DNA of 64,000 nucleotides from Shewanella inventionis. Its GTDB lineage: Bacteria > Pseudomonadota > Gammaproteobacteria > Enterobacterales > Shewanellaceae. The notes under the pieces are model-generated. The model did no database searches. It was not told the DNA's origin and saw only the letters and a program-made list of their open reading frames with translations. Location of the stretch: positions 73,663 through 137,662 of the forward strand of contig NZ_BMII01000007.1 in NCBI RefSeq assembly GCF_014641855.1, in the 5' to 3' direction. Positions 19,237 to 27,342 of this stretch are shown piece after piece. Every line of letters starts with the position of its first letter. Position 1 is the first letter of the stretch. Position numbers and translations under genes: made by a program.

Positions 19237-20544
19237 TTACACAATTGCCTTATCAAGTGCTTGGCTTACATCGGCAATAATGTCGTCGATATGCTCAATA
19301 CCTACCGAAATACGCACGAGATCTTCTGATACACCGGCTTTGGCTAGCTCTGCACCGCTAAGTTGGCGGTGAGTGGTACTGGCAGGATGACAAGCTAGCG
19401 ATTTAGCGTCACCAATGTTAACTAAGCGCAGCACCATTTGCAGCGCATCAATAAACTTACCACCCGCAATTTTACCCGCTTCTGCATTAGCAGATTTAAT
19501 ACCAAAACTGATAATGCCTGACGCTTTACCGCCAGTGATTTTTTGGCATGTGGCATTGTATGGACTGTCTGGCAGAGCTGCGTAATTGACCCAGCTGACA
19601 CTTGGGTGTTTTTGTAAAAACTCTGCAAGCGCAAGGGCGTTACTGCAATGACGTTCCATACGAAGACTTAAGGTTTCGAGCCCTTGCAGCAGTAAAAAAG
19701 CGCTTTGTGGCGACAAGGCTGCACCGGTATTACGCAGTGGCACAACACGGCATCGGCCAATGTAAGCGGCAGGGCCAAAAGCTTCGGTGTATACCACGCC
19801 GTGATAAGACGGGTCTGGCTCATTGAGGATTGCAAAGCGTTCTTTATTGGCAACCCAGTCAAACTTACCTGAATCAATAATCACCCCACCAATAGTGGTA
19901 CCGTGACCGCCAATGTATTTGGTCAATGAATGAATAACAATGTCGGCGCCGTGATCAAACGCGCGGCATAATACTGGGGTAGCCACAGTATTATCTACAA
20001 TCAGTGGTACACCATGCTTGTGGGCAATATCAGCCAGACGCTGTAAATCGACGATGTTACCGGCAGGGTTACCAATCGACTCACAAAATAGCGCTTTAGT
20101 TTTATCGTCAATTAATGCATCTAGGCCGTCAAAGTCATCAAATGCCGCCATACGCACTTCAACGCCCTGGCGTGGCAGAGTATGAGCAAATAAGTTATAG
20201 GTACCGCCATACAGTTGGCTAGTGCTAACAATATTATCGCCTACTTGAGTGAGAGCTTGAATCGCATAGGTAATGGCTGCCATACCCGATGCCACAGCCA
20301 GCGCACCAATACCGCCTTCAATCGCCGCTAAACGTTGCTCTAATACACTGGTGGTTGGGTTCATAATGCGGGTATATATGTTGCCTGCGACTTTAAGGTC
20401 AAATAGGTCTGCACCATGCTGGGTATCGTCAAAGGTATACGAGGTAGTTTGATAAATCGGTACCGCTGCGGCTTTTGTTGTGGCTTCGGACTCGTAGCCA
20501 TAGTGTAATGCCAGTGATTCCAGCTTCATGTTTTCTGCAGACAT
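19237..20544 (-). CDS. metY: O-acetylhomoserine (thiol)-lyase / sulfhydrylase
   Basis: A PLP enzyme of the Cys/Met metabolism family that makes homocysteine from O-acetylhomoserine and sulfide, or methionine from methanethiol. PLP motifs: SGMAAITYAIQAL, the NPAGNIVD / VDNTVATP segment, and the PLP lysine in HSLTKYIGGHG. The length of 435 residues matches this branch and is longer than MetB or MetC. I chose the ATG at 20544 (MSAENMKLES) because GAGGAAG lies 6 bp upstream; the frame extends to 20601 with no comparable site. A MetJ-like operator lies upstream. Confidence 0.93.
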   Translation of the reverse strand: MSAENMKLESLALHYGYESEATTKAAAVPIYQTTSYTFDDTQHGADLFDLKVAGNIYTRIMNPTTSVLEQRLAAIEGGIGALAVASGMAAITYAIQALTQVGDNIVSTSQLYGGTYNLFAHTLPRQGVEVRMAAFDDFDGLDALIDDKTKALFCESIGNPAGNIVDLQRLADIAHKHGVPLIVDNTVATPVLCRAFDHGADIVIHSLTKYIGGHGTTIGGVIIDSGKFDWVANKERFAILNEPDPSYHGVVYTEAFGPAAYIGRCRVVPLRNTGAALSPQSAFLLLQGLETLSLRMERHCSNALALAEFLQKHPSVSWVNYAALPDSPYNATCQKITGGKASGIISFGIKSANAEAGKIAGGKFIDALQMVLRLVNIGDAKSLACHPASTTHRQLSGAELAKAGVSEDLVRISVGIEHIDDIIADVSQALDKAIV

Positions 20545-20569
20545 AGTGACTTCCTCAAGATAAGTGCGA

Positions 20570-20595
20570 GTGTGGATATTGTTTAATATCCACAC
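20570..20595. other. Perfect 11-bp stem-loop in the metY leader
   Basis: GTGTGGATATT - GTTT - AATATCCACAC forms an 11-bp stem with a 4-base loop, 26-51 bp upstream of the metY ATG and just after the MetJ-like site. No T run follows in either direction, so it is unlikely to be a terminator. It may be an mRNA-stability or regulatory hairpin. Confidence 0.7.
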
Positions 20596-20603
20596 TACCA
20601 ACT

Positions 20604-20619
20604 AGCCATCTAGAAGTCT
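20604..20619 (-). promoter_or_regulatory. Tandem MetJ boxes upstream of metY
   Basis: Read on the minus strand this is AGACTTCT-AGATGGCT, two adjacent 8-mers with one and two mismatches to the MetJ consensus AGACGTCT. MetJ with S-adenosylmethionine binds two or more adjacent boxes and represses methionine genes. It is placed 60-75 bp upstream of the metY start. Confidence 0.7.
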
Positions 20620-20675
20620 ATAGTAAATTCGAACATGAGTTGCTGCACACCTTATAATTTGAAGATTATTGACGC

Positions 20676-21404
20676 CTATTTTAACTGCCTGCCACCGTCG
20701 ACAGCATAACTGCGGCCAGTAACATAGTGGCTGCCTTCGAGGTAATCAATGAGGCTAATAATTTCATTATTACCGGCTTCTTTAGGCAATATCGCTTTTG
20801 CTAGCGCTTTGACTTTATAGGCATCATCGTCATGTTCGTTAAATAAAATCATTGCCGGGGCAATGGAGTTCACTTTAACGTGCGGGGCTAGCAAACTGGC
20901 AAACGACAAGGTCATATTATGCAATGCCGCTTTACTGGCAGCATAAGCAATGTGCTTTTTACTGCCCTTTTCAGCAACATAATCTGTGATATGGATAATA
21001 TTGCTGGCACCGATATTGTCGTCGTACGTTTCAGCTGTCGCTATTAATAATGGCGCTAAAGCGAGGTTGATTTGATAAGGCGCCGAAACATGAATTTGCA
21101 TCATACGTGTCATGGTGTCGGCTGGGCTTAAACCGCTGTTGTCTGGCAACCAGTCTGAGGCGTTGTGGATAATAGTATCAAGACGATCATGATGCTGATT
21201 GATGTGAGCAATAAGTTTATCAATCGCGGCGGGGTCGGTTAAGTCGCACGAATGTAAACTGGCTCCAAGTTTACCTAACTGCTCAATGCTGTCGTAATGA
21301 GTGCGATAAGTGCCAATAACATGATGACCCTGGGCTAAATAATATTTGGCTAGAGCATAACCAATTCGCTTGCCTACACCGGTTATCAGTATTGTGCGTT
21401 CCAT
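20676..21404 (-). CDS. folM: Dihydromonapterin reductase FolM (SDR)
   Basis: A 242-residue short-chain dehydrogenase with the nucleotide motif TGVGKRIGYALAKYYLAQG, the IIHNASDW segment in place of the usual NNAG, and Tyr/Lys in HIAYAASKAALHN. The N-terminal GxxxRIG pattern followed by YRTHYDSIE and the C-terminal GRSYAVDGGRQL fit FolM, which reduces dihydromonapterin to tetrahydromonapterin. It sits with folE and folX, the other two enzymes of the monapterin branch. Confidence 0.88.
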   Translation of the reverse strand: MERTILITGVGKRIGYALAKYYLAQGHHVIGTYRTHYDSIEQLGKLGASLHSCDLTDPAAIDKLIAHINQHHDRLDTIIHNASDWLPDNSGLSPADTMTRMMQIHVSAPYQINLALAPLLIATAETYDDNIGASNIIHITDYVAEKGSKKHIAYAASKAALHNMTLSFASLLAPHVKVNSIAPAMILFNEHDDDAYKVKALAKAILPKEAGNNEIISLIDYLEGSHYVTGRSYAVDGGRQLK

Positions 21405-21438
21405 AATATTCTCTTTATCTTTTAATTGAAGACTTGGT

Positions 21439-21473
21439 ACTTATCATAAGCAAATTAAGTGCTTATGGTAAGT
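21439..21473. repeat. 13-bp inverted repeat upstream of folM
   Basis: ACTTATCATAAGC (21439-21451) and GCTTATGGTAAGT (21461-21473) pair over 13 positions with one G-T type mismatch. A further TTATCATAA follows at 21476-21484. It lies in the folE-folM gap, 35-69 bp before the folM start, and could be an operator. Confidence 0.55.
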
Positions 21474-21506
21474 ATTTATCATAAACGTTAAGGATTAAAC
21501 TTTTTC

Positions 21507-21546
21507 ATATAAAAATGGCCTCAACTCGGGGACGTGTTGAAGCCAT
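21507..21546 (-). terminator. Intrinsic terminator after folE
   Basis: On the minus strand ATGGCTTCAAC pairs with GTTGAGGCCAT and is followed by TTTTTAT. It ends folE (and upstream folX) transcription, so folM probably has its own promoter. Confidence 0.85.
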
Positions 21547-21574
21547 TAAATAAATTGAAGTAACCCGAATAACA

Positions 21575-22243
21575 TTACGCTAAAAATTCAGCACGACTCG
21601 CTGGATTCGCTTTAAAGCAACCGCCAAGCGCAGTGGTTTGGGTGCTTGATGAGGTGTCCATAATTCCGCGGGATTTAACGCAGTAATGGGTGGCATTAAT
21701 GCTCACTGCAACGTCTTCTGTTTCGAGCAAGGTTTGCAGCGCCACTAAAATTTGCTGGGTCAGGCGCTCTTGCACCTGTGGCCGCTGAGCAAAAAAGCGC
21801 ACTATACGGTTGATTTTAGATAAACCGATAATGTTACCTTTAGGAATGTAAGCCACTTTTGCTAAGCCATCGATGGTAATAAAGTGATGCTCGCAGGTGC
21901 TCACCACACTGATATTGCTAATTTTCACCATCTCTTCAACGCCCATTTTATTGTCGATTTGGGTGATTTTAGGAAAGTTAGCATAATCAAGGCCAGAGAA
22001 AATTTCGTTGACGTACATTTTAGCAATACGGTGCGGCGTTTCAGCTAAACTGTCGTCGGTTAAGTCAAGCCCAAGCGTTGAGACAACTTCTGTCATTAAG
22101 CCTTTAATACGCTGATATTTTTGCTCGCTGGTCATGTCACTTGGCACAAGCGGCGTTTCAAGGCCGTGGGCGACTAACGCCTGTTGTACTTTTATTGCTT
22201 CAGCAGACAACTCGGCGCGAGTTATGTCATTAATGGTGGTCAT
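21575..22243 (-). CDS. folE: GTP cyclohydrolase I
   Basis: FolE converts GTP to 7,8-dihydroneopterin triphosphate, the first step of folate and pterin synthesis. The 222-residue length is normal. Zinc ligands are visible as Cys and His in STCEHHF and Cys in [28 protein letters not shown] is the family signature. It lies 22 bp downstream of folX in the same direction, so the two are probably one transcript. Confidence 0.97.
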   Translation of the reverse strand: MTTINDITRAELSAEAIKVQQALVAHGLETPLVPSDMTSEQKYQRIKGLMTEVVSTLGLDLTDDSLAETPHRIAKMYVNEIFSGLDYANFPKITQIDNKMGVEEMVKISNISVVSTCEHHFITIDGLAKVAYIPKGNIIGLSKINRIVRFFAQRPQVQERLTQQILVALQTLLETEDVAVSINATHYCVKSRGIMDTSSSTQTTALGGCFKANPASRAEFLA

Positions 22244-22265
22244 AATAACATCCTTAATCTATAGG

Positions 22266-22628
22266 TTAACTGCGGTACTCTAAAGACAACGAAACAGAGT
22301 CGGCAAAACGCAGTGCATGGGGTTTATCGATAGTCACTCGAGCTAACGTTACGCTTGGATGCTCTCGGCAAATATCGAGTACATCTGCTACCAGTTTTTC
22401 GAGTAATAAAAATCGACCTTCTTCTACATGCTGAATCACTTTTTTGGTGATTATCTTGTAGTTTAGTGCATCGGCAACATCGTCGGTTTGAAACGATCGA
22501 TCTGCGGGGTAATGAATTTCAATATTGATCACCACATCTTGCTGTTTTTCGCGTTCGTCTTGGTTAAAACCAATAAAGGTGCGTAAACGTAAATTAGTGA
22601 TATTAATGATGGCTTGGCTTAATGGCAT
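22266..22628 (-). CDS. folX: Dihydroneopterin triphosphate 2'-epimerase
   Basis: A 120-residue member of the FolB/FolX family. The region LRLRTFIGFNQDEREKQQDVVINIEI is typical, and the pairing with folE and folM favours FolX (epimerase making dihydromonapterin triphosphate) over FolB (aldolase). The three genes together would support tetrahydromonapterin synthesis, a cofactor of phenylalanine hydroxylase in some gammaproteobacteria. It is divergent from the DCC-family gene. Confidence 0.88.
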   Translation of the reverse strand: MPLSQAIINITNLRLRTFIGFNQDEREKQQDVVINIEIHYPADRSFQTDDVADALNYKIITKKVIQHVEEGRFLLLEKLVADVLDICREHPSVTLARVTIDKPHALRFADSVSLSLEYRS

Positions 22629-22778
22629 TATTGAGCCCTAGTGGATTGTTTTTAATCTATACGCCATGACGAAATAAAAAGATCATAAATCTTAAACGAT
22701 CAATGCGACTGACAATAAAGGTAAACTAGTTAGGGTTCTGATGCGTATAATCGACATAATCGTTACACGGGGTTAATA

Positions 22779-23168
22779 ATGGAACTGACTATTTTTTACG
22801 ATGGCACCTGCCCACTGTGCCTTAATGAAATGCAGCAACTTAAGCGTTATGACAGCTTAAACCGCATTGGTCTTGAAGACATTAACGCAGCAGATATTAA
22901 TCACCGATTCCCTGAGTTAGATGTAGAGCAAGCCAACACCATATTGCATGGCCTGCAAGCCGATGGCAGTTGGATTTATGGTTTAGATGTTACCGCCAAA
23001 GCATGGGGCTTAACCGGTAAACACGGCTGGGTAAAACTGCTACGTCTGCCAGTGATTAAACCTGTTGCTGACTTGGCCTACCTGGCTTTTGCCCGTAATC
23101 GCTACCGCATATCTTATTTACTTACGGGGCAAAAACGTTGTGATAACGGCAACTGCAAGATTAAATAA
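22779..23168 (+). CDS. DCC-family (DUF393) thiol-disulfide oxidoreductase-like protein
   Basis: A 129-residue protein beginning MELTIFYDGTCPLCLNEM; the DGxCPxC motif at residues 8-13 defines the DCC (DUF393) family, predicted to adopt a thioredoxin-like fold. The substrate is unknown. Two further cysteines close to the C terminus (KRCDNGNCK) might bind metal or form a second disulfide. It reads into the SDR gene 11 bp downstream, so the two form a likely operon divergent from the pterin genes. Confidence 0.88.
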   Translation: MELTIFYDGTCPLCLNEMQQLKRYDSLNRIGLEDINAADINHRFPELDVEQANTILHGLQADGSWIYGLDVTAKAWGLTGKHGWVKLLRLPVIKPVADLAYLAFARNRYRISYLLTGQKRCDNGNCKIK

Positions 23169-23179
23169 GGGCAAAGCGC

Positions 23180-24049
23180 ATGAGTGAACCAACGTCAACC
23201 AAGACTATAATTGTAATTGGTGCATCATCCTTTATTGCCAAGGCGTTTATCGAGCAAGCCTGTAATCAACACGCAAAGCAGCCAAACTTACCTGTCGCAG
23301 AGTCGTTACAAATCATTACCATTAGCCGTCAGGCCAGCATTAAATTGCCTGAACTAACAGACAATGAGCTAACAGACAATGAGCTAACAGACAATGAGCT
23401 AATGGGAAGTATTAACCACCAGCACTTTAGCTGTGATTATCAACAAGCCTCAATAGAACAATGTGTTACCGACATTGCGGCCATTGCAGGCACAGTGACA
23501 CGCATAGTGATGTGTAATGGTATTTTGCACAGTAAAAACCAGCACATCAACAAAAAAGAGCCTGGCTTAATGCCAGAAAAACGCATAGAAGATATTAATG
23601 CACACTCGTTAGAGCAGCTCTTTTATGCCAACAGTATTGTACCCATGTTATGGCTAAGCGCCCTCACGCCATTGTTGTCGCAAGCGCGCCACAAAGTCAG
23701 CGGTGAGCAAAAATGTGTTATCAGCATATTGAGTGCCAGAGTCGGCAGTATTTCAGATAATCGCCTCGGCGGTTGGTATGGTTATCGCGCCTCAAAAGCA
23801 GCATTAAACATGCTCATTAAAACCACGGCAGTAGAATTTGCTAGACGCCTTAAACGCGTGAAGCTAATTGCGTTTCACCCCGGCACCACCGACACGCCAT
23901 TATCAAAACCGTTTCAAGCCAACGTACCTCAAGGCAAGCTTTTTACCCCAGCCTTTGTCGCCAACCAACTTCACCAGATTATGGACAACAGTGAGCCCGA
24001 TGGCGAAGCCAGCTACCTCGACTGGCAAGGCGAGCCAATTAACTGGTAG
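23180..24049 (+). CDS. SDR-family oxidoreductase (CsgA/C-factor-like) with in-frame tandem repeat
   Basis: A 289-residue short-chain dehydrogenase. The nucleotide site is IVIGASSFIAKAFIE, an atypical glycine-poor version of GxxxGxG; the active-site Tyr-x3-Lys is in WYGYRASKAALNML; and VKLIAFHPGTTDTPLSKPF resembles C-factor-like SDRs. Residues 58-72 are three copies of ELTDN encoded by an exact 15-bp tandem repeat, an insertion in a surface loop after the second strand. Substrate unknown. It follows the DCC-family gene by 11 bp. Confidence 0.85.
   Translation: MSEPTSTKTIIVIGASSFIAKAFIEQACNQHAKQPNLPVAESLQIITISRQASIKLPELTDNELTDNELTDNELMGSINHQHFSCDYQQASIEQCVTDIAAIAGTVTRIVMCNGILHSKNQHINKKEPGLMPEKRIEDINAHSLEQLFYANSIVPMLWLSALTPLLSQARHKVSGEQKCVISILSARVGSISDNRLGGWYGYRASKAALNMLIKTTAVEFARRLKRVKLIAFHPGTTDTPLSKPFQANVPQGKLFTPAFVANQLHQIMDNSEPDGEASYLDWQGEPINW
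23351..23402 (+). repeat. 15-bp tandem repeat inside the SDR gene
   Basis: GAGCTAACAGACAAT is present three times (first copy has A for G at its third base) plus a partial fourth (GAGCTAA). Because the unit is 15 bp, copy-number change keeps the frame and would add or remove ELTDN. It is a candidate variable-number repeat. Confidence 0.92.
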
Positions 24050-24166
24050 TAGCTCATTCATCTACATTCCAAATTGACAAATGTTATATGGTACTAAGGT
24101 GCCAATTAAATTGTGCCTAAATTACTTTACCCTGAAAGTACTAAATTGGATTGAGGAACCGATACT

Positions 24167-24967
24167 ATGTCGACGTTACACACGGGACTAAAAGGGAAAG
24201 TAGCACTGATCACCGGCTCAACAAGCGGTATAGGCTTAGCCACTGCACATGTACTGGCTGAACAAGGTTGCCATATCGTATTACATGGTTTGATGACCCA
24301 AGCTGAAGGCACGGCATTAGCCGCTGAATTTGCGACTAAATACCAAATAAATACCTGTTTTAGCAATACCGATTTAAGAGACCCTGCCTGTATACATGAG
24401 TTTATGGACGCGGCCGTGGGCCAATTAGGCGCTATTGATATTTTAGTCAATAACGCAGGCATTCAACACACTCAAAATGTGGCCAACTTTCCGATTGAAA
24501 AGTGGAACGACATCATCGCAATTAACTTATCTTCTGCCTTTCATACCATCCAAAAAGTTGTTCCAGCAATGAGTAATAAACAATGGGGGCGAATTATTAA
24601 TATTGCCTCGGTACATGGCTTAGTGGGTTCAGCAAATAAAGTGGCATATTGCGCAGCAAAACATGGCATTGTGGGCTTAACCAAAGTGGTGGCAATTGAG
24701 TGTGCAGAGCAAGGTATTACGGTTAATGCTATATGCCCAGGTTGGGTTGATACACCGCTTATAGGCAAACAAATTGACAGTATTTCAAGCGGCAAAAACC
24801 TCAGTTTTGACGAGGCTAAATATCAATTGGTTACCGCAAAACAACCCTTACCAGAAATGCTAGCACCAAGACAAATAGGTGAGTTTGTATTGTTTCTTTG
24901 TAGCGGCGCTGCAAAAGGCATTACCGGCGCAGCATTACCCATGGATGGTGCCTGGACAGCACAATAA
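24167..24967 (+). CDS. 3-hydroxybutyrate dehydrogenase
   Basis: A 266-residue cytosolic SDR that interconverts D-3-hydroxybutyrate and acetoacetate with NAD. It has TGSTSGIGLATAHVLAEQG for NAD binding, LVNNAGIQH, and the catalytic Ser-Tyr-Lys in SVHGLVGSANKVAYCAAKHG. The segments IQHTQNVANFPIEKWN and CPGWVDTPLI, with the DEAKYQLVTAKQP region, are characteristic of bacterial 3-hydroxybutyrate dehydrogenases (HbdH/BdhA). It is the metabolic anchor for the neighbouring hydrolase, transporter, sensor kinase and secreted depolymerase-like esterase. Confidence 0.92.
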   Translation: MSTLHTGLKGKVALITGSTSGIGLATAHVLAEQGCHIVLHGLMTQAEGTALAAEFATKYQINTCFSNTDLRDPACIHEFMDAAVGQLGAIDILVNNAGIQHTQNVANFPIEKWNDIIAINLSSAFHTIQKVVPAMSNKQWGRIINIASVHGLVGSANKVAYCAAKHGIVGLTKVVAIECAEQGITVNAICPGWVDTPLIGKQIDSISSGKNLSFDEAKYQLVTAKQPLPEMLAPRQIGEFVLFLCSGAAKGITGAALPMDGAWTAQ

Positions 24968-25012
24968 GCTTGGGGTTATTGATTTTATAGCAGGCAATCT
25001 CATATTAAGTGT

Positions 25013-25044
25013 TAGCCCTTATTCATATCGATAAGGGCTTTTTA
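25013..25044. terminator. Intrinsic terminator after 3-hydroxybutyrate dehydrogenase
   Basis: AGCCCTTAT pairs with ATAAGGGCT, followed by TTTTTAT. It lies between two convergent genes. Confidence 0.9.
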
Positions 25045-25076
25045 TTGTCAAAAACAACTGGCTGTGGGTACTGCAG

Positions 25077-26015
25077 TTAAACCTTGGCCATAAACTTAGC
25101 GATGTAAAGGTAGGTTTTCATGCATTCATCTTTAACGAGATCGTGCAGTAACATGTAGGCGTGGATCATGTCGTCAAGCGAATGATGCTCAACATCAACA
25201 CCAACTGCAGTTAACGCCTTAGCATAAGCTATGCCCTCATCACGAAGTGGGTCACAGCCGGCTGTAAAAATAAGCGTTTTAGGTAACTGCGCTGACATCG
25301 GCCCTAATAAAGGTGAAGCCTGTTTGATGATATTGGCATCAGTAGATTGAAAATACTGTTCGAAATACCATTTAATACGCGTTGTTTCGAGTAAAAAACC
25401 AGTGCCATTACTGTCTAATGATGGGCTAGTTAATGTGTAATCGACACTTGGGTAAATGAGAATTTGTTGATCGATGTTAATCCGTTTATCAGTCAAACTT
25501 TTCATGCTTAAACTGGTGCAAATGGCGCCACCAGCACTGTCACCAATGATAGTAACCTTGGGCAAATACTTAACATCATCGAGTAAATCTGCGTAATGAA
25601 TTAATGCATATTCGCAATCATCGATACCCGCTGGATAAGGATATTCTGGCGCCAAGCGATACTCAACAGAAATCACCACACACTGAGCAATACTGGCAAG
25701 GTGGCGGCAAATGGGGTCGTACAACTCTACGCTGCCACACATATGCCCACCACCATGAAAATGCACTAGCACAGGCAAAGCCGTGTTTGGGGCTGGGCTG
25801 TATACTCTTACGTTAATACTGCGGTCTGTTAAGGTAAGCGTTTTATCTGCAATGTAAGTCACCGCTGGAGAGTCACTCATTAACCCGCTTAGTTTGTTTA
25901 AGTTTTCCCGCAGTATACTTGGGGTAAATTGGATATTATTTTGCTTAGCCAAGGCGATATTACTATTTGCCTGGGCCAGAAAATCAGTCAACTTAGCAGA
26001 CACAGTGCCTCTCAT
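25077..26015 (-). CDS. Alpha/beta hydrolase, hormone-sensitive-lipase type esterase
   Basis: A 312-residue cytosolic esterase. It has the oxyanion motif HFHGGGHMCGS, the nucleophile elbow GDSAGG, the Asp region TAGCDPLRDEG and the catalytic His in DMIHAYM. No signal peptide is seen. It starts 2 bp after the stop of the MFS transporter, so the two are certainly co-transcribed. Given the adjacent 3-hydroxybutyrate dehydrogenase, a role in splitting imported hydroxyacid ester oligomers is plausible but inferred. Confidence 0.9.
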   Translation of the reverse strand: MRGTVSAKLTDFLAQANSNIALAKQNNIQFTPSILRENLNKLSGLMSDSPAVTYIADKTLTLTDRSINVRVYSPAPNTALPVLVHFHGGGHMCGSVELYDPICRHLASIAQCVVISVEYRLAPEYPYPAGIDDCEYALIHYADLLDDVKYLPKVTIIGDSAGGAICTSLSMKSLTDKRINIDQQILIYPSVDYTLTSPSLDSNGTGFLLETTRIKWYFEQYFQSTDANIIKQASPLLGPMSAQLPKTLIFTAGCDPLRDEGIAYAKALTAVGVDVEHHSLDDMIHAYMLLHDLVKDECMKTYLYIAKFMAKV

Positions 26016-26017
26016 TA

Positions 26018-27208
26018 TTATGACTCCTTAGGTTTACCCGTTTCAGGTAGAAAATAACTGCCTACAAATACCGTGCCGGTAAGCAAAGTAATCATCAAAA
26101 ATGAACTGGTGTAACTGCCGTCATTCATATCCACTAACTTGCCAAATATCCACAAAACAATAGTCGACACGAGATAACTCATCGACCAGAACAAACTAAA
26201 CACCACAGTAATTTTTTGCCCTGTCATCTGCGGTAATTCATGAGGAATAGACACTAATGCGGTTATCGGGAAAAAGATAAAAAAGCCTAATACCATCGCA
26301 CATAAAATTTGTAACCAAGGCTGGGAGCTAAATGACAAACCTAGTACTGTAATAAAAATAATCAGCCCGCTTAAACGAATAATGGGAAGGCGCATTGGAT
26401 TTTTTCGGCTGTATAACATCCCCGCTATGGTGCCGACAATGCCAAAACCAATCACCCACTTACTTTGACTAATACCCGCTTGCGGATAAAAAGTGAATAG
26501 GCAGATATAAAACGACAGCAGCCCAGAATAGGTAAACGCGTAGAGCCAATTAAATTTGTCTTTTAACCCGTCCATATAGCCATATTCTGCGGGTTCTGAT
26601 CCTGCTGCGTGATTAACCTCAGCCGGAGAGTCAAACTTTACTAGCAGCCACAGAATGGCAAGTACTAAACTGGCAAGCGAAAACAACACCAGGCTACTTT
26701 TCCAGCCGCCGGTAATGTCATTAATACTGGTCATGCCCCACAGTACAATCGCAGTGCCAACGTTAAAAGCCACCGCATTTAAGCCATTTATCAACGGGCG
26801 TTCGGCAGGTGCAAACCATTGCATCACAATAGGATTAAAGTAAACAATCATAAAAGCGCCACCTAAGCCCATTAAAAATCGGCTTGCCAATAGCAGCTCG
26901 TAATGGGTTGCGTAAGGGGTAACAATTCCGACCACAATTAATAATGAGGCGAATAAAAAAGCATACTTAACCCCCACTTTAACCGCTAAATAAGCGGCGC
27001 CAAACGTGCCGACAATTTTGGCTAACGTTACCGCACCACTTATAAAACTGGCAGAAGCTAGGCTATCAATATGCATTGAAGCCATTATGTTACTCATGCT
27101 GGCAGTCCCGCCAACCCATGCCATCGCAAAGAGCACATAACTGGTAAAAACCAAACCTTCAACCAAGTATCTATGGGTTATGTTCATAGGCGTAATCGGT
27201 ACCTTCAT
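26018..27208 (-). CDS. MFS transporter
   Basis: A 396-residue major facilitator with about 12 membrane helices and a central cytosolic loop around residues 200-220 (DSPAEVNHAAGSEPAEYG). Family pattern is visible in the second helix region and in SRFLMGLGGAFMIVYF. It is translationally close to the downstream esterase (2-bp gap), implying a shared substrate. The substrate cannot be read from sequence; import of hydroxybutyrate or short esters fits the neighbourhood. It is divergent from the sensor kinase over a 134-bp promoter region. Confidence 0.88.
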   Translation of the reverse strand: MKVPITPMNITHRYLVEGLVFTSYVLFAMAWVGGTASMSNIMASMHIDSLASASFISGAVTLAKIVGTFGAAYLAVKVGVKYAFLFASLLIVVGIVTPYATHYELLLASRFLMGLGGAFMIVYFNPIVMQWFAPAERPLINGLNAVAFNVGTAIVLWGMTSINDITGGWKSSLVLFSLASLVLAILWLLVKFDSPAEVNHAAGSEPAEYGYMDGLKDKFNWLYAFTYSGLLSFYICLFTFYPQAGISQSKWVIGFGIVGTIAGMLYSRKNPMRLPIIRLSGLIIFITVLGLSFSSQPWLQILCAMVLGFFIFFPITALVSIPHELPQMTGQKITVVFSLFWSMSYLVSTIVLWIFGKLVDMNDGSYTSSFLMITLLTGTVFVGSYFLPETGKPKES

Positions 27209-27342
27209 GACTGTATCGTATGCTAATCATGTTATCTGATGGATATGGATAAATAAGTACTACCTTAGTTCACCGCATTGCTAAAAATCTTTATCAAACA
27301 GGGCGTCTAGTGTAGTTTCGCAAGAACACACAATAAAAAATA

